A DNA stretch of 64,000 nt from Moringa oleifera. Lineage: Eukaryota > Streptophyta > Magnoliopsida > Brassicales > Moringaceae. Position 1 is the first letter of the stretch, and each line of letters opens with the position of its first letter. Location of the stretch: positions 258,001 through 322,000 of the forward strand of contig JAJFZO010000256.1 of NCBI GenBank assembly GCA_021397835.1, read 5' to 3'. The notes beneath the pieces were generated by a model that was given only the letters and a program-made list of their open reading frames with translations, ran no database searches and was not told where the DNA came from. Position numbers and translations under genes: made by a program. Positions 11,101 through 26,100 of the stretch are shown here, in pieces.

Positions 11101-14100
11101 GGCTACATAGAGATAAATAACTAGACTGATGTTAATTTAGTAGTAGGAGAAAAAGTATTAGAATAATCCACTTCATACGTCTAAACACTTAGCAACGGGA
11201 CGGGTTTTTAGTTGAGCAACTGTTCTGTCACGATTTACCTTAATTGTGAATACCCATTTGCACTCAATAGTCTTTTATCTTGAAGGTAAATCGACTAAGT
11301 CCCAAGTACCATTGTCATCTAAAGCATTCATTTCCGCGATTATTGCTTTTTGTTTGAATTTATGAACAATTTTGGAAATGAAGACAGAATTAAAGGATTC
11401 AATAAACGAACAAGAGGAAAGTGACTGATGGTTATAAGAAACAAAAGAAGAAACAAAATAAGTACATTGATGTTTACCTTTGCGTAAGGCGATAGGAAGA
11501 TCATTGCTCGAGATTGGATCTAATGACGAAGAAGTTGGTGTAGGACATGTATCACGAAGAGCTTGGCATTGGGATGAATATGAAGTATAAGAGGCTTAGC
11601 TGGTTCAGGAGGAACATGTGTTGGGTAAGAGTAGGAATAGTAGATGTCATAGTGTAAATTAAAAGGAGTCAAAGAAGTAGTGAAGAAATGGAGCAAGGAA
11701 CTTTTCGGAAAGTGGAGGAAAGAAAGGAGAGATTATGGAAGGAAGTATAGGAGCTTGGTCGAACCATTATGGAAGGAAAGTGCAGTTAGGATCAGCAAAA
11801 AGGAAGGGTAGAAGTGAGCAAAGAGTTAAACTAAATGATGAAGATGAAGGAGATTTCATGGAGGCAAATGTCCATGGAATTATTGTTGAAGATTGGTGAT
11901 AAGAATACAACATTTTTTCACAGGATGGCAAATACATATAGAAGATTTAATTTCATCCATAAGTTACAAATACAAGGGGAAGTTGTAGAAGCAAATGAAG
12001 AATTAGAGGGTATTGCTAAATACTATAGAAAGCTGTATCAAGAGACCAGTTTGTGGAAACCCAAACTGGATGGGTTGGAGTTTAAAAAAGTTGAAACAGT
12101 GGCTGGAGCTCCATTTGGAAAGGAGGAAGTGAAGGTTGTAGTGGGTGAATTTGATGGAAATAAGAGCCCGAGCCCAGATGGGTTCACAATGGCTTTTCTA
12201 AAGGCAAATTGGGGAGTGGTGAAATGGGACACAATGAAGTTGCTTGAAGAATTTCACAATAAAAACATATTTGTGCGGTCCCTAAACTCAACCTTTATAT
12301 TGTTGGTTGCCATTTAAAAAAAAAAAAAGAGTGCAGTAAACATCAGACATATTAGTTTGGTAGGATGTATCTATAAAGTGATCATTAAAGTATTGGCCAA
12401 GAGGTTTAGAAGAGTAGTGGCACATGTTTTGGGCCAAAGTCAACACCCTTGTAAAAGGTGGACAAATTCTTGATGTTGTCCTAATTTTCAAATGAAGTGG
12501 TGGATAGTCAAATGAGGGTTGAAAGCAAGAGTGTTGTGTGCAAACTTGAAATAGAGAAAGCTTGTGATTATTTCTTATGAGAGTTTCTATTGTATATGTT
12601 GAGAAAAATAGGATGTGGAGAAAAATGATGCAGATGGATTAAATAGTGTATTTTATTTGCATCTTTTGCCCTATTAGTAAATAGGGCTTCGACCTAATTT
12701 TGCAAAGGAACAAAAAGGATAAGGCAAGGAGATTCTCTGTCTTCGTTGCTGTTTATAGTGGTGACAAAAGCATTGGGAAAGATGATGACTGAAGTGAGGA
12801 AGAATTGATTGTAAATTATTCATTTTACTGAGCTTTGAAGTTGTTTCAGGTTTGAGAATCAACTTGAGGAAGAATGAATTTGCAGTAGTTTGAGGTGGGT
12901 TTGGATGGAAACAGACTAGCTAGTTTGTTGGGTTGTGAGTTAATTGCTTTTCCTATGAAGTACTTAGGATTGCCATTGGGTGCTAAGTTTAAAGAAAAAA
13001 CTGTCTAGAATGAAATTTTGAAAAGATTGGAAAGGAGACTAGCAAGCTAGAAAAGACATTGTTTGACCAAGGTAGGTAGGCTCACCTTAATAAAAAGTAT
13101 ACTAGCTAACCTTCCTAGTTACTTTATGTCATTATTTCAAATTGCCAAGGAAGTAACTAAATAGCTTAAAGCAATATAGCGGAGATTCTTATGGGATGGC
13201 ATGGGGGAATGTTTTAAATACCACCTGGTGAGATGGGCTGTGTTTCCCAACCTATCGAGAAAGGTGGGTTGGGGATCAAACCCTTATTAGTCCTCGATAA
13301 AGCCTTACTAAGAAAATGGTTGTGGCGTTATATGATGGAACAAGACAACTTTTAGAGGCAGGTAATGAGGTGAAAGTATAAAATTGGGGGGGGGGGGTGA
13401 GGAATGGATGACGAAGTATGGAAGGGAGTCATACGAAGTTAGTGTATAGAGGACTATTTGGAAGGAGTGGGAGGAATTCAAGGGGTGGATAGGATTTAAG
13501 GTGGGCAAGGACAACATGATAAAATTTTGGAAAGACAAGTGGCCTGCTGATAGACCCCGATGTGAAGTATTTTCGACTATATTTTCCTTATCTCGTGATA
13601 AGGTAGCTTGGGTTAGGCGGTGAAAGAAAGAAGTGGAGCATGGTTTGTTCAGCTTAGAAGAAACATTTAGGACTAGGAGATCGATCAGCGGGAAGAATTT
13701 TATGCAAAGCTTCAAAATGTTAAAGAAGAGAACAGTTTGGAAGATGTGGTGATTTGGAAGCTGAACAACGAGGAGAAAGGAAAGTTCTTTGTAAAATCAT
13801 ATTTTAGAGCAAAATAAAGGTGAAGTCAACAAGCAGAGTCCGTGGAGATAGATATGGATGACTAAAGCACCCCTTAGGGTTGCTTTCTTTACTTGGGAGG
13901 CAGTGAGTGGCAAGATTTTGACAATTGAAAATTTGGGAAAACAGGGTCAAATTATAGTGAATAGATGCTATTTGTGTAAACAAGGGGAGAAAACAGTTTA
14001 TCACCTGCATGTTGGCTATAATTGGATAAGTCAGCGGTGGGAGAGTGTTTTTAAACTACTAGATTTGTTTTGGGTTCTTGTAGGTTCTATTGGAATGGAA

Positions 14101-17100
14101 CTATTTGGCAAAAAAGAGGATGATTTGTATGATTCCTTTATTTAATATTTTGGCTTGTATGAAAGGAACATAATAGAAGAGCTTTCCAAAATCAGGAAAC
14201 AACAATGGATGTAATCACATAGTTTTGGCTTTTTATTGTAGATCTTTTATAAATGAGGGAGAGATACTAGAGTTCATGAAATATCTGACATATAGGAACT
14301 AACTAAAAAGTGTAATGGGTTGCACTCTTGATGTTGTATAAATAGTAAATTCCCTTTGGTTGCTACTCAAGAAAAAGGAGGATTAGCACGTTTATTAATT
14401 CAAGGGTTAAAACTAAGACGATGATATTTGACGAACTAACATGACTTATAATCTAATGAAGACCCATTAACAAACTGTGAATTTTTTTTTTTTTTTTTAA
14501 GTAATGGAAGAGAGGGATGACCCAACTTACCGTGCACCCTGAACGGGTATGCAACTCTAAGACATGCAATGGAGCTAGGTAGATGAGTGTCAAGAATGTG
14601 AAGACCTCTAGATTCTTATCTTTTACCGGTAATCTTTTTTGTCATAAGATCTTAAGTTAAATAATGATTGGAAAAGGAATAAGATGCAGCTGTTAAGAGT
14701 ACGAGTGAGCTGGCTCATAGAAATCAAATTAAAAGACAATTAAGATAAATGTAGCAGAGATGACAACAAAAGCTGAGGGGTTAGTGTACTCATGCCAGAT
14801 GTAAGAACACAAGATTGGATCCCATCAGCTAAACTAACACTAAAATTAGTTCTATATAATTGAAAAGCAGAAAGGGGATTGGAATTACTAATGGGACTAG
14901 AATCAATGATCCATTTGAAGGATGAAGAAATAAGGCATAAATCGAGTTTACCTAAACTGTAGTAGTAGTGAATGGAGTAGTTAAAGATTTTAATGATTAT
15001 TAGTACTGAGAGAACTTGGTAAAGTCATTTGCAAAGATCGGGACTAATTTTTCAGAGGCATCATTAGTGGATGCAATACAGGCTGAATGAGATTCTGGGC
15101 TTTGTTCTAAAGCTTTCTATAATCATACTTTATATGTCCTAACTTATGACAATAATGACCCATAATTCCGCCACATTTGTCGTTGTCTTTTTATCATCAT
15201 AACTCGAAAAATGGTGGTTAATCACAACAAAATAAAAGAACAAAATCAACGAAATACATAGAGGATGAAATTGACCTAGAGAAGCTAATCCAATCAAGGA
15301 AAAAGTACAAAATCATGGAGGCACAGATCCTACACAAAGCACAGATATGTGCTATACAAACTCAAGCGAAGCAAGTTAAGGTGAAAGGAATGGATGGTCG
15401 GATCGGACGTGCCGTAATGCACGAGGTTATTAGTCATTGGATTATGGAGTGATAATAAATGGTACTAAAAAAGGGTGGTCCAAATTCTGCCCTAATTTAC
15501 TTGTGTTTTAGCAGAGAATTTCAAACCCTGGAGCAAAATTCCTTATCTTTGCTATGCTTTGATACCATGTAATTAGGGTGAGAAAGATAATATTATGTTG
15601 TATTTCTCTTGAGGCATTTTTTACATGTATATACACAACTAGAAAGTCTAAATTCGGAATAAATACAAATAAAGATCTCTATCAAATGGATAAGAAATCC
15701 CAACATGATCTCTTATATTGGGATCCCTCTCAAATAGGTAGGAGATCTCAAGAGGATCTCTAGAATTAGGAATATGATATCTACCTATATTCATTTCAAC
15801 CTATAACACTGTGATCATGGTGTGCGAAATGGTGTCATGTAAATCTTGGTACCGTGTGATCAAAAGTTATATGGTCTATCTAAAATAGATGTCATTTGCT
15901 TAACGGTGATATCTTCTTAGTTGGATAGTATTCTTTTGCCGAGAAAGTACTAACTTACTTTCTGCTGCTCTCCTCTTTGAATATTGCAATTAAAAAAAAA
16001 AAGAAAAGAAATGACACATTGAAGTAACAGAAAATCTAGTTAGTTATGATTGAAATTTTTTTAACTCATTTATGGTTATGCATAGCAGCTTTTAGAAGAA
16101 TGTCTTCTAAGTGGATTTTGCGACTCCTTCTTTTCGTGTTATTATTTGCCTCATGTCTTTCTGATGATACAACTATGCTTTTGAATAATCATTTATTTCA
16201 GGCAATACCTTTCCTTGTGGGTTGTCCAGCATGCTTGAGGAACTTCTTAAACCTTTTCTGTGAACTTTCTTGTTCTCCAGATCAGAGTCTATTCATCAAC
16301 GTTACTTCTGTCTCTGAGGTTAGGCTACTGATTAGTTTTATCGCAAGATTGTTTATTATGAGAATCTATAACCTTGTAGTTCAAGTGCTTGATGGAGGCT
16401 ATTCTATTTTTTCTTTTTCTTTTTTTCTTTTTGGAATTTGTAACGCCTTTGGCTAATCTTTCATAAGCTTATTTTTCATACAAGTAGAGATTTAAGGCTA
16501 TTTTGGGATGACGTCAGCAGTTGTCAGATTTATGATTTCCATTAAACCAGTTTCTATGCTCCTTAAGGGGCAAAGCTTCTGCCAACATTAGATTATTATG
16601 AAATTTCAAAGTTGAATAAGATAGGTCCTATGAGTAGCTGTATATATGTTGAACCCTCCCCCCCCCCTCCCCACCTCCCAATTTTTTTGGATATTAGTTT
16701 CTATATTAAACCCATGACAGGTATCAATTCTTTTGATGATTCGTGCTTATGCTTTTCAATATTAGAGTATCCAACTTATATAAACATAATCTTAATTTTG
16801 ATTAAGGTAGAGACATAAATTTTAAATTTGTTGAGGTATCTGTTACTTCGCGCATGTTCCTGGATACATATTTAGATTTGATTATGTTCTTGGATACATA
16901 TTTAGATTTGATTACATACCTGGAAAATTTTTGTTTACCAAAGGGGGAAAGGTACATTTGAGAAGAGTTTACGAGGAAGCAGCCAGTGCAAAACTTAGAA
17001 GAGTTTACTCTGCGGATCATATCTAATGCACGGGAGACAATGCTTATGAGATGAAACGCAGCTATAGAATTTTTAGTAAATAATGTACAATTTGCATAAA

Positions 17101-20100
17101 TATATGGAAAGTACATTTTTTAAATCTTGTCATAGCTATCCTACGAATTCTCAAATTGCATTATTGACATATAGTTATAACACTTTTGCTATATCATGTG
17201 GCATTTATGCCCTTGTGCCCTATATTATCATACTTGTATCTTTTATCTATATCTATGCTTCATAGTTTGCAATGTGAAACAGTGCCTTGTGCTTTGATGG
17301 CCTTTCCTCCATATAGCTGTTATAAATTGTTTCATTGATTGAACCCTGATGTTAATGAGATCTATAAGGCCATGTCCCTACTTGTTGATCCCATAATAAT
17401 GTCAACCATTCATCTGAACTATTATCGGCATTTTAAAATGAAAACTGTCCATCTTCGAACTAGGAGTATTTTGTACATACTGTCATATAGCCAGCTTCAA
17501 TGTGATGTGAACTCAGTGGGTATCATTATTTCTGCATCGTCATGATCAGTTGCACCTTTTCCAGGTTAATGGAAATTTAACCGTGGATGGTATCGACTTC
17601 TATGTGACTGATACTTTCGGTGAAAGGCTTTATAACTCCTGCAAGGATGTAAAGTTTGGGACTATGAACACACGGGCCATAGATTTTATTGGTGCTGGTG
17701 CTAAAAATTTTGAAGGTGATCTGCTATCTTGCGATTCAGTGTATTGACATACCATGCATAGTTCTCACTTTGAAAACAAAATGTTTAATAAGAAAAAAGG
17801 AGGCTAAATAGCATTTCCAAGTAAATTCCGATTGAAATGGTATGGTTGGGCCACTATGCTTATGTTGATTCCAAGCTTCTTACTACTAGAGTTTTTATGT
17901 TTTTGTTTACTACTTTTATTTCCAGAGTGGTTTGCATTTATTGGTCTGAAAGCACCTCCTGGATTTCCTGGTTCACCATATGCCATTAATTTTAAGATGA
18001 GCCTCCCTGAGTTGTCCAGAATGGAACTTATGAATGCGTCTGCTTATTCATGTGGTGACACTTCATTGGGCTGCTCTTGTGGTGATTGCCCCTCCTCACC
18101 TGCTTGCCCTAGTTTTGAGCCTCCTTCTCCACATAAAAAGGATGATTGTTCAGTCAAAATGGGACCTGTTAAGGTTAGAGTTGTTGTTTAATTGATTCTT
18201 TTTTTTTTTTTTTTTTCTGTAGACTGTTTCTTGGGTCCAATGATGCTTCATGTTGTTGATGAATAAATGGTACAAATTACTTGGATGTGATGACTGATTC
18301 TTTCAGGTCAGGTGCTTTGAGTTTTCATTAGCAGTTGTATATGTTCTATTGGTTTCTGTATTCGTTGGATGGGCTTTGTTTCATCGGACAGGACAGCGGA
18401 AGGGTGCTACGTCTAGCATGGAGCCATTGTTGAGTTCAGTAGATGAAGGTGGATTTGATTCAGGCGAAATAGCAAAGGTGAAATGCCAAATGTTTTCATT
18501 ATTTTTCTTTCTTTTTAATTGAAGTTGGCTACTTGACTAGGATGGTAACAAGTATGTTGGATCTAATGTTTAGGATCAAACTGTATATTGATTCTTGACT
18601 GGTATTGTGTTCACTTCTTGATGTTCCAATCATATTGTATTTAGGTCTTGGTTATTTCTGGAATTTTAATGTTTTTTCGGTTACTTAGATGAAACTTGAT
18701 AATTGTTATAAAAATCACTGGAACCTCAACTATCTTGGGGAAAGTATTCCTATTGAAGTCTTTAAATGTCTGACCATGTGTTGCAATTTTGAAAGGACCT
18801 AACAATTCGATTGTTTTGGGAAGGTGATGAGAGAAATTGAGAGTTGGGATGGGGATCACCTATGGTCCAAGTAGTGCAGATAGAATGGAAGGAGTTCGAA
18901 ATTGGGATTGAAGAGGATGAAGCTAGGATAGTAAGAATCATTGAATGTGGGAGAAGCAAGCGATCATCAATCTTCTTCAACTGGGATTTAGTTCAATTTG
19001 TGTTGGGTGGTACGGCAAGAAATTGGAAAGTGGTGGTTCTGGGAAGGTAGAGGTTCGATCTTGTAGCAATTGGACTTGGAAGGGAGGAAAGGGTAAAGGA
19101 AAAGGCAGCTAATGGGTATGGTGGGGCTACCAACGCAGAGAACCAACCCAAAAAGTATAGGCGTGTGATGTGCAAGCGGATGAGTAAGGTGAGATTGGTA
19201 AGAAAGGATCGGCCTAAGCCCAAAAGCCAAACATTGGGCCTAAGCCAGCTTGACCTAATGGCTGGGAACTTGGGTTCTAGAGGCCTGATTTGAAGGAATG
19301 AAGCTTCTCGTGTCTCGAATAAGGATGGGTAGTGAGCCAACACCCTGACGATGAAATTGATAGTGCTCTTGGTGGGTAACGGTGATGGGGAGGCAATTCT
19401 GGCACTGATGAAGCATGATATGGCCATGACGAAGTCAGAAAAATGGGGTTAGATAGATCTGATTGTTGGACAAGAGATAGACAGAGACGAGAAAGCTTAG
19501 AGGAGGTCGGAATTGGCACCGGAGATAACATACAACTTCAAAAATGGTGTTGTGATGACAAAACCCAAGGGGAATATCATTTTTGGGAATAGACAAGGAT
19601 GCTGGGGAAATGAGAGGACACAAAAAGGGCAAAAACGCATTTGGATGTGGTGTTGGCGTGCTCGGATGTGCAGAAGGCTAGGGGCCATGAGCTTAGTAGC
19701 CAAGAACAACAGAGAGAAAAGGAGAGGGGACACAGTATTGCTACTGAGACTGTTAGAGATGGTGGTATGGAGGATTAGGATAGTCAGGGTGATAAATTGA
19801 AATGGTTTCAAGGGGAATCCAATTGCATGGTGGCAGGGTCTGATGAGGCAGACAGGGCATGTGGATAGAAGAGACTGGGGTGGTGGGTATGGAGAGGGTA
19901 GAATGAAATGAGGTGGATCTTGATACAAATAAACAACAGGAGGTTGCGGCAAAAGTGATAAAAATCATACATAAGGTATCTAAGGCGATTGGTGTTTCTT
20001 TTGCAAGATTTGAAGAGGGACATTGGGATCCGTCCAGGGAATTAAGAAGGCTAACATCACCTATTAATTATGATAAGAACAAAAAGGAGATCAAGGGGAA

Positions 20101-23100
20101 AATTAAAAAAAAGGTGTAAGGCAAGATATGACATTTAAAATTATCTCATAGAATGTTAGGAGATTGAATAGCATTGAAAAACGAGTTTTGATCAAACATA
20201 CTTTGGTGCCATAGAGAGCAGAGATGGTGTGTTTACAAGAAATTAAAGTAAATATGAATGAAGGAATAATGAGAAGTTTATGGGGTAATGGAACGATTGG
20301 GTGGAGGGCTTTATAGATGAGAAGGTGTTCTAGGGAGATCTTAGCGATGTGGAATGAGAAGGTAAGCAGCTTCTTTGATCATTGGATTGGGGAGAAATCA
20401 ATTTTGCGTGTGTTGTGTAGAGAAGGGGGAGGGATGGAGTGGGTGTTTACTAGGTCTACAAGCATGGGATAAGAGAAAGTTGTGAAAGATTGTAGAAAGA
20501 GTTAAGAGAAACTAAGAGATGAGGGAATAAGTCGTGGATGGCTGGTGGAGATTTCAATATGATCTTAATACACTCATGAGAGAATAGGGAAAGTGGCGGG
20601 TCAATAAAAATGAGTGATTTTCATGATATAATCTGTAACTTGGACGTGATGGACCTACCGTTGCATGAAGGGGCTTTTATATTGTCCAACTTCAGGGATA
20701 TTTTGTCTTACTCGAGGATTGATTGGTTCCTCATTCTTAGTCAAGTGGAGGAGGTATTCCTTAATATGAGTCACAGGCTGCTACCTCGTTTTGTATTTCT
20801 AATCATAACTTTATTATGCTAGAGGTGGAGGAGATTAAATGGGGGGCTTACGTCGTTTTAAGAATATGTGGCTACGGATGGAAAGGTTTAGGGAGATGAT
20901 TAAGAAGTGGTAGAAGGTCACCTGGGTTAAGAGACATGCGAGCTATGTCCTAGCAACTAAACTATAAATGTTGAAAGAGAAACTACAAGTATGGAATAAG
21001 GAGCAAGTAGGAGATGTGGCCTCCAAAAAGGTGAGATTATGGGGGAAGCTAGCAGATTTGGATGAGAGGGTAATAAGGGGAGAGTGCTTAAATGAAATGT
21101 TAAATAGACGTGGGGAATTAGTTAAGGAATCGGTTGAATGTGCCAGGATGGAGAAAACCTCGCGAAGGCAGAAATCTAGAGCTTTATGGTTAAAGGAGGG
21201 AGATCGTAACATAAAGCTTTTCCATAAGGCTGTTAATGGGCATAGAAGATAGAATTTCATTACTACAATGGTGATAGATGGAAAGGAGATTAAGGAGCTC
21301 GCTTAATTGAAAGAAACGATTGGATAATTTTACCAACAGCTCTATCAGGAGGATAAAGAATGGAGATCAAGATTAGAAGGATTGGAGTTCAAAGAGATTG
21401 GCCGAGACATGCAAGAATGGATTGAGCAGCCATTTGAAGAAGATGAGATACATCAAACTCTAATGGCATGCGAGGGAGACAGAGCCACGGGCCTAGATGA
21501 AAGGTAAGTTATTAAAACCTTTTCAGGAATTTCATGACCATGGATAATTTGTAAGCTCCTTGAATTCCATTTTTGTGGTCTTGATTCCCAAGAAATTAGG
21601 GCTTGCCACATCAAAGATTTTGGGCTAATCAATCTATAGGGGGCATTTATAAGATGATAGCGAAGGTGTTGGCATGAAGACTACGATTTGTGGCGGATAT
21701 AGTTGTGAATCCTACAGAGATGCATTTGTGAAAGGGCAGTAGATCCTTGACATAACATTAATTGCAAATAAGGTAGTGGCTTATCAGATACAAAATGGTA
21801 GCCTGAGGGTAAGATGTAAACTAGATATGGAAAAAGCTTATGATCATTTGGCTTGGGACTTCTTATTGTACGTGTTAAGGTGATTAGGATGTGGAGAGCG
21901 ATGGTATGGGTGGATTAAAAAATGTATATCTTTAGTTTCCTTCTCAATATTAGTAAATGGCGGGTCAACATGGTTTTTTAAGCATCTAGAAGACTACAAC
22001 AAGGTGATTCATTATCTCCACTTCTATTTATTTTTATGCTGGAAGCTTTAGATAGAATGCTTGTCAAGGTAGGCCAAACTAAGTTGATTGGAGGTTTCCT
22101 TATAGGCCAAGGTGAGGGTATGGTGGAGGTGTCGTTTTCATTATTTACTGATGATACCATCATATTCTGTGGGGCTAAACGAGATCAATTAGTGCATTTG
22201 GGATGTATCTACTCGGGTTTGAGGCAGTTTCGGGGTTAAGGGTGAATTTGGAGAAAAGTGAGCTTATTCCAATTAGTAAGGGGGTGGATGTTGAGGATTT
22301 GGTTAGTGTATTGGGGTGTAGGGTAGGCACGCTTTTGATTCAGTATCTAGGGTTGCCACTGGGGGCGAAACATAAAGAAATGACTATGGAATTCGGTAAT
22401 AGAGCGATTTGAAAGGAAGTTGGCTGGGCGGAAGACGTGTGCTCTCCAATTTACCTATATACTTTGTCTTTTTATTTCCTATTTCGGGAGCTTGCCGCAG
22501 ATAGGTTAGAGAAGTTACAAAAGAAGTTCCTTTGGGGCAGTTTGGGGGGTGACTTTAAGCATCACTTGGTCTGCTAGAAAACAGTGCAAAGATCGTTGAA
22601 TAAGGAGGGTTTGGGCATAAAACCATTGAGAATGCTCAATATGGCACTATTGGAGAAATGGTTGTGGCGGTTTATAGTGGAGAAGCACAGTTTGTGGAGT
22701 AGGATGGTGTCGAGAAGGTATGGGGTGGAAGAGGGAGATTGGATTACTATGGTAGGTAGATAACATTATGGTCATAGAGTTTGGAAGGCGATACAGGCTA
22801 TATGGGCGGCCCATGGGTAGGGTTTAGTGTGGGGCAGGAAAGTTCAATGAGATTCTAAAAGTATACATGGTGTGGCAACAGATAATTGGCTGTGGACTAT
22901 TTGAACTTAATTTGAAATAACATGTAATAAGGAGGCATGGATGAGTGACCATGTGGGTTGGATGTCGAAGGGCTTCATGAGAGGTTAACTTTAGGAGGGA
23001 GGCACAAGATTAGGAAATGGATATGGTTGGGAGATTCTTTGAGAGGATCTATACAGTCAAACCAAATATTGATAAAGATGGTAGTGTTGTATAAAGAGGG

Positions 23101-26100
23101 GATGCTAAACGAAAATACACAGGTAAATCTTGTTTCAGGTTACTAAAGAGTATGCAACAACAGGATGAGGTGTGCTTTCCATAGAAACTAATATGGAAGG
23201 TCAAGGCACCTAGTAAAGTAGCTTTCTTCACTTAGCAGGCAGCATGGGGCAAGCTGTTAACCATTGAAAATTTACAAAGAAGGGGGAAGGTTATGGTGAA
23301 TCGATGTTACCTCTATAAGAAGTATGGAGAGTCACTTAATCATCTATTGTTATGGTGTACTTGGTCGTGGGGTATTTGGGATATTGCCCGATCAGTCTTA
23401 AAAGCAGCAATGAGTGATGTCTGGCTCAGTTGTAAAGGAATTGGAGTCTTGGAGGGGTGTTTATGTGCCTAAAGTTAAAGAGAAAAATTGTAGCACTAAT
23501 TCCCTTAGTTATTTTTTGGATGGTGCGGAGAGAAAGAAACAACAGAGCTTTTGAGGAGGTGGAAACACCGTTCGCATTGATTAAAGATAGATGGGGGAAA
23601 TGCTATTAAGGTTTTGGGTAATTGGTAAATATGATGTAATGGCATAGAGCTAGCTGAGTTCTTTGAATTTTTGCTATGTAATTAACTAAAAATTGTTCAG
23701 GGTAGCACCCCCTTGGTGCTCAATTTATACCATTTAATCTTTGTTTCTGATCAAACAAAAAATAAAAAAATAAAAAAAGGGGGACTTAGTGAGGATAGAA
23801 TTCATAGTTGCTGGTAAGGGTTACTTGAATGATAGAAAAGTGTAATACTATTTTGTAGAGAATCAAACAAATTAACGTGATACCTTGCTACTAGTTCTGT
23901 ATGTTGGGATTACTTGTTTCTAGCTGTGCTTTATTTCACTGTATGGCCTGCAAATGATTTGAATTTCTTTTAAACCTTGTCCGATTGTATGCCCTTTCTT
24001 CCCCTCACTCCCCCCCCCCTGCCCATCTTCTTGTGGTTGAAATGGTTGATTAGTTAAGTTCTCTGTCTACTTTGTTAATAACAGGCCCGTGGGATGGTTC
24101 CTCAAGTGGTAAATGGGATCCGACTCTCTGTTGTTCAAGGATATATGTCAAGATTTTACAGGTTAGGAAATATACATTTCCTTAAGTAATGGAAGTATGT
24201 GGTGGAATATATTTGGAGAGAGAGAGAGAGAAAAAGACTCTGAGTTCTGAACATTTCTTTATGTCTCTACCAGGACTTATGGGTCATGGGTTGCTAGAAA
24301 TCCAGCTCTTGTGCTGTTCTCATCATTGGCAATTGTTCTTGTGCTCTGTTTAGGTCTAGTTCGTTTCAAGGTTGAGACACAACCAGAGAAGGTATCATAT
24401 TGGTAGCTGCTTTTCTTTTTACAGCACAATTGATTTTTTCTTGTGACTTACTGACAAATCTGTTAAAAACAATCAAAGAGTGTTTCAACTTCATAGTTAT
24501 GCTTGTCTTAACTTTATCATATTATTATGATAAAACTACATCTCTGAGAAACTGGGCATGCATTTCGAATGGGCATATTTTATTTCCTCTTTTTCTTGTT
24601 TGTCCTCCTAGACTCTATTGGTGCAGCGGAAGGTTTGCTTCGAAACAGAAGCGGAATAAAATAAAAGAACAAACCCGAAGGTTAAACCTTTAGAGGAAAA
24701 TTTGATAAATTGTATTGAATTGCCTCTAACAATTACAATAGGTTTTTAAATAATGCAAAGAAATAAATTAAGAATAGGAAATACAGAAAGAATAGGAAAA
24801 CTAGAAATAGAAAACTTGAAAGAATAGGAAACTAACTAAATAGAAAACTTGAGAAAATAGAAACTGATTAAATGGGAAACTTGAGAGAATAGGAAACCGA
24901 CTAAATGGGAAACTAAGATATCTAATCAAAATAGGACATTAGCCGAAATAGGACACTATGTTAATGTGTACTACATCAACTCTATTTTTCTCTCTTTTAT
25001 TGGCAAAACTATCCCTATTTTTTTTCTTATTGTTCTCGATTTCCCCTTGAAGCCTTCTGGTTTTGCAACAAATTTTATCTCTTCTAGCTGAAGAAAATAT
25101 TCGATCTCGCTTGCATATGAAAAGTTTCTCTTTCATATCTTCCTGTAGTTTCATGTGTTTTTCTCTTTCTATAAATAAATTGGAAGCTGACATTTCATAA
25201 ATATTTGTTGATAATGAGGAAACTCATCAATGCTACTTTCTTGCATTTTGGAATCCTATCTGAGCTCATCTACTATATCCACTGTCAAACTGAAGAAACT
25301 GAGATGTTTTCATTATCTTCAGGGCAATCTTACTTATTTGGGCTTCCAACTGTTAAATTTTGGTGCTGGGTTGTGATGTAAAATGATATTTGAAAAATAT
25401 TAATTTTCTAGCTGAAGTGTTTTTTGGAAGGATTTTAATAATTAAACCTTAATGCTTAATATAATCAATATTGTTTTTCATTCTTAAATAATGATGAAGA
25501 TACAGAAACTGTTGGTTTGTTGTGCTTCTTTGCGTTTGTGTTCAATGTTTTCCTGCTTTTATTTGTTATAATAATTTTCTGTTCCATTCAAATGTTGGTC
25601 AAGGCTTGACTGCTGTAACTATATAGTTGTGGGTAGGTCATGGGAGTAAGGCAGCAGAAGAGAAACAATTTTTTGATAGCCACCTTGCCCCCTTCTACAG
25701 AATCGAACAGGTATCCATTTTTTCTGTATTCTTCGTCCTCTATTGTGGCCTCATCTGAAATCCTATGTTTTGTTTGATTGTTGAAGTAAGAGCCAAAGAA
25801 ACTTTACTTTGACCCTTTTGTGGGTCTATCTGCTCTAATGCTTGTCTTGTTAGGTTCTGTAAAAAATTAACAATGTTTGAAGTTCATTAACAGTATGGAT
25901 AATGCAAATTCATTGTGCGAACAATTGGATTTAAGTTGGTAGAAAATTTACTCCTTTGTTGGAGCTACAAAAATATCAGCATCGTCAAACACTTGCTGCC
26001 TTTTTTCTTTGTTTATAATGTTTTTTTCCCTTATTCATGTTGTAGTATGCCATTGTCCTGATGTAATGTTATGAAAGCAATTGTGTGCATAGGGTTCTTT

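Larger units (their letters stand above)
9775..15808 (-). mobile_element. Degenerate Ty1/copia retrotransposon in NPC1 intron 4 (antisense)
   Basis: Read on the minus strand, the order is 5' LTR (15568-15808), primer-binding site (15556-15567), a gag zinc-knuckle remnant [17 protein letters not shown] (about 15115-15170), integrase/RT and RNase H pieces, polypurine tract GCTTGAGGGAGAA just inside 9904, and 3' LTR (9775-9903). RT pieces include [15 protein letters not shown] (about 11290-11340) and [12 protein letters not shown] (about 10930-10970). RNase H shows [10 protein letters not shown] and HERTKHIE (9985-10209). The YVDD active site reads HING near 10820-10840 and stops interrupt the frame, so it is inactive. 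The flanks CTATG/CTGTG look like a 5-bp target duplication with one mismatch. A LINE lies nested inside, which interrupts the internal region. Confidence 0.85.

Noticed and set aside
13308..13715. Minus-strand 135-residue open frame
   Set aside because: Shadow of LINE coding sequence on the other strand.
19277..20023. Several long minus-strand frames with Ser/Pro-rich translation
   Set aside because: They are antisense to the purine-rich 5' part of the intron 8 LINE and show no family match.
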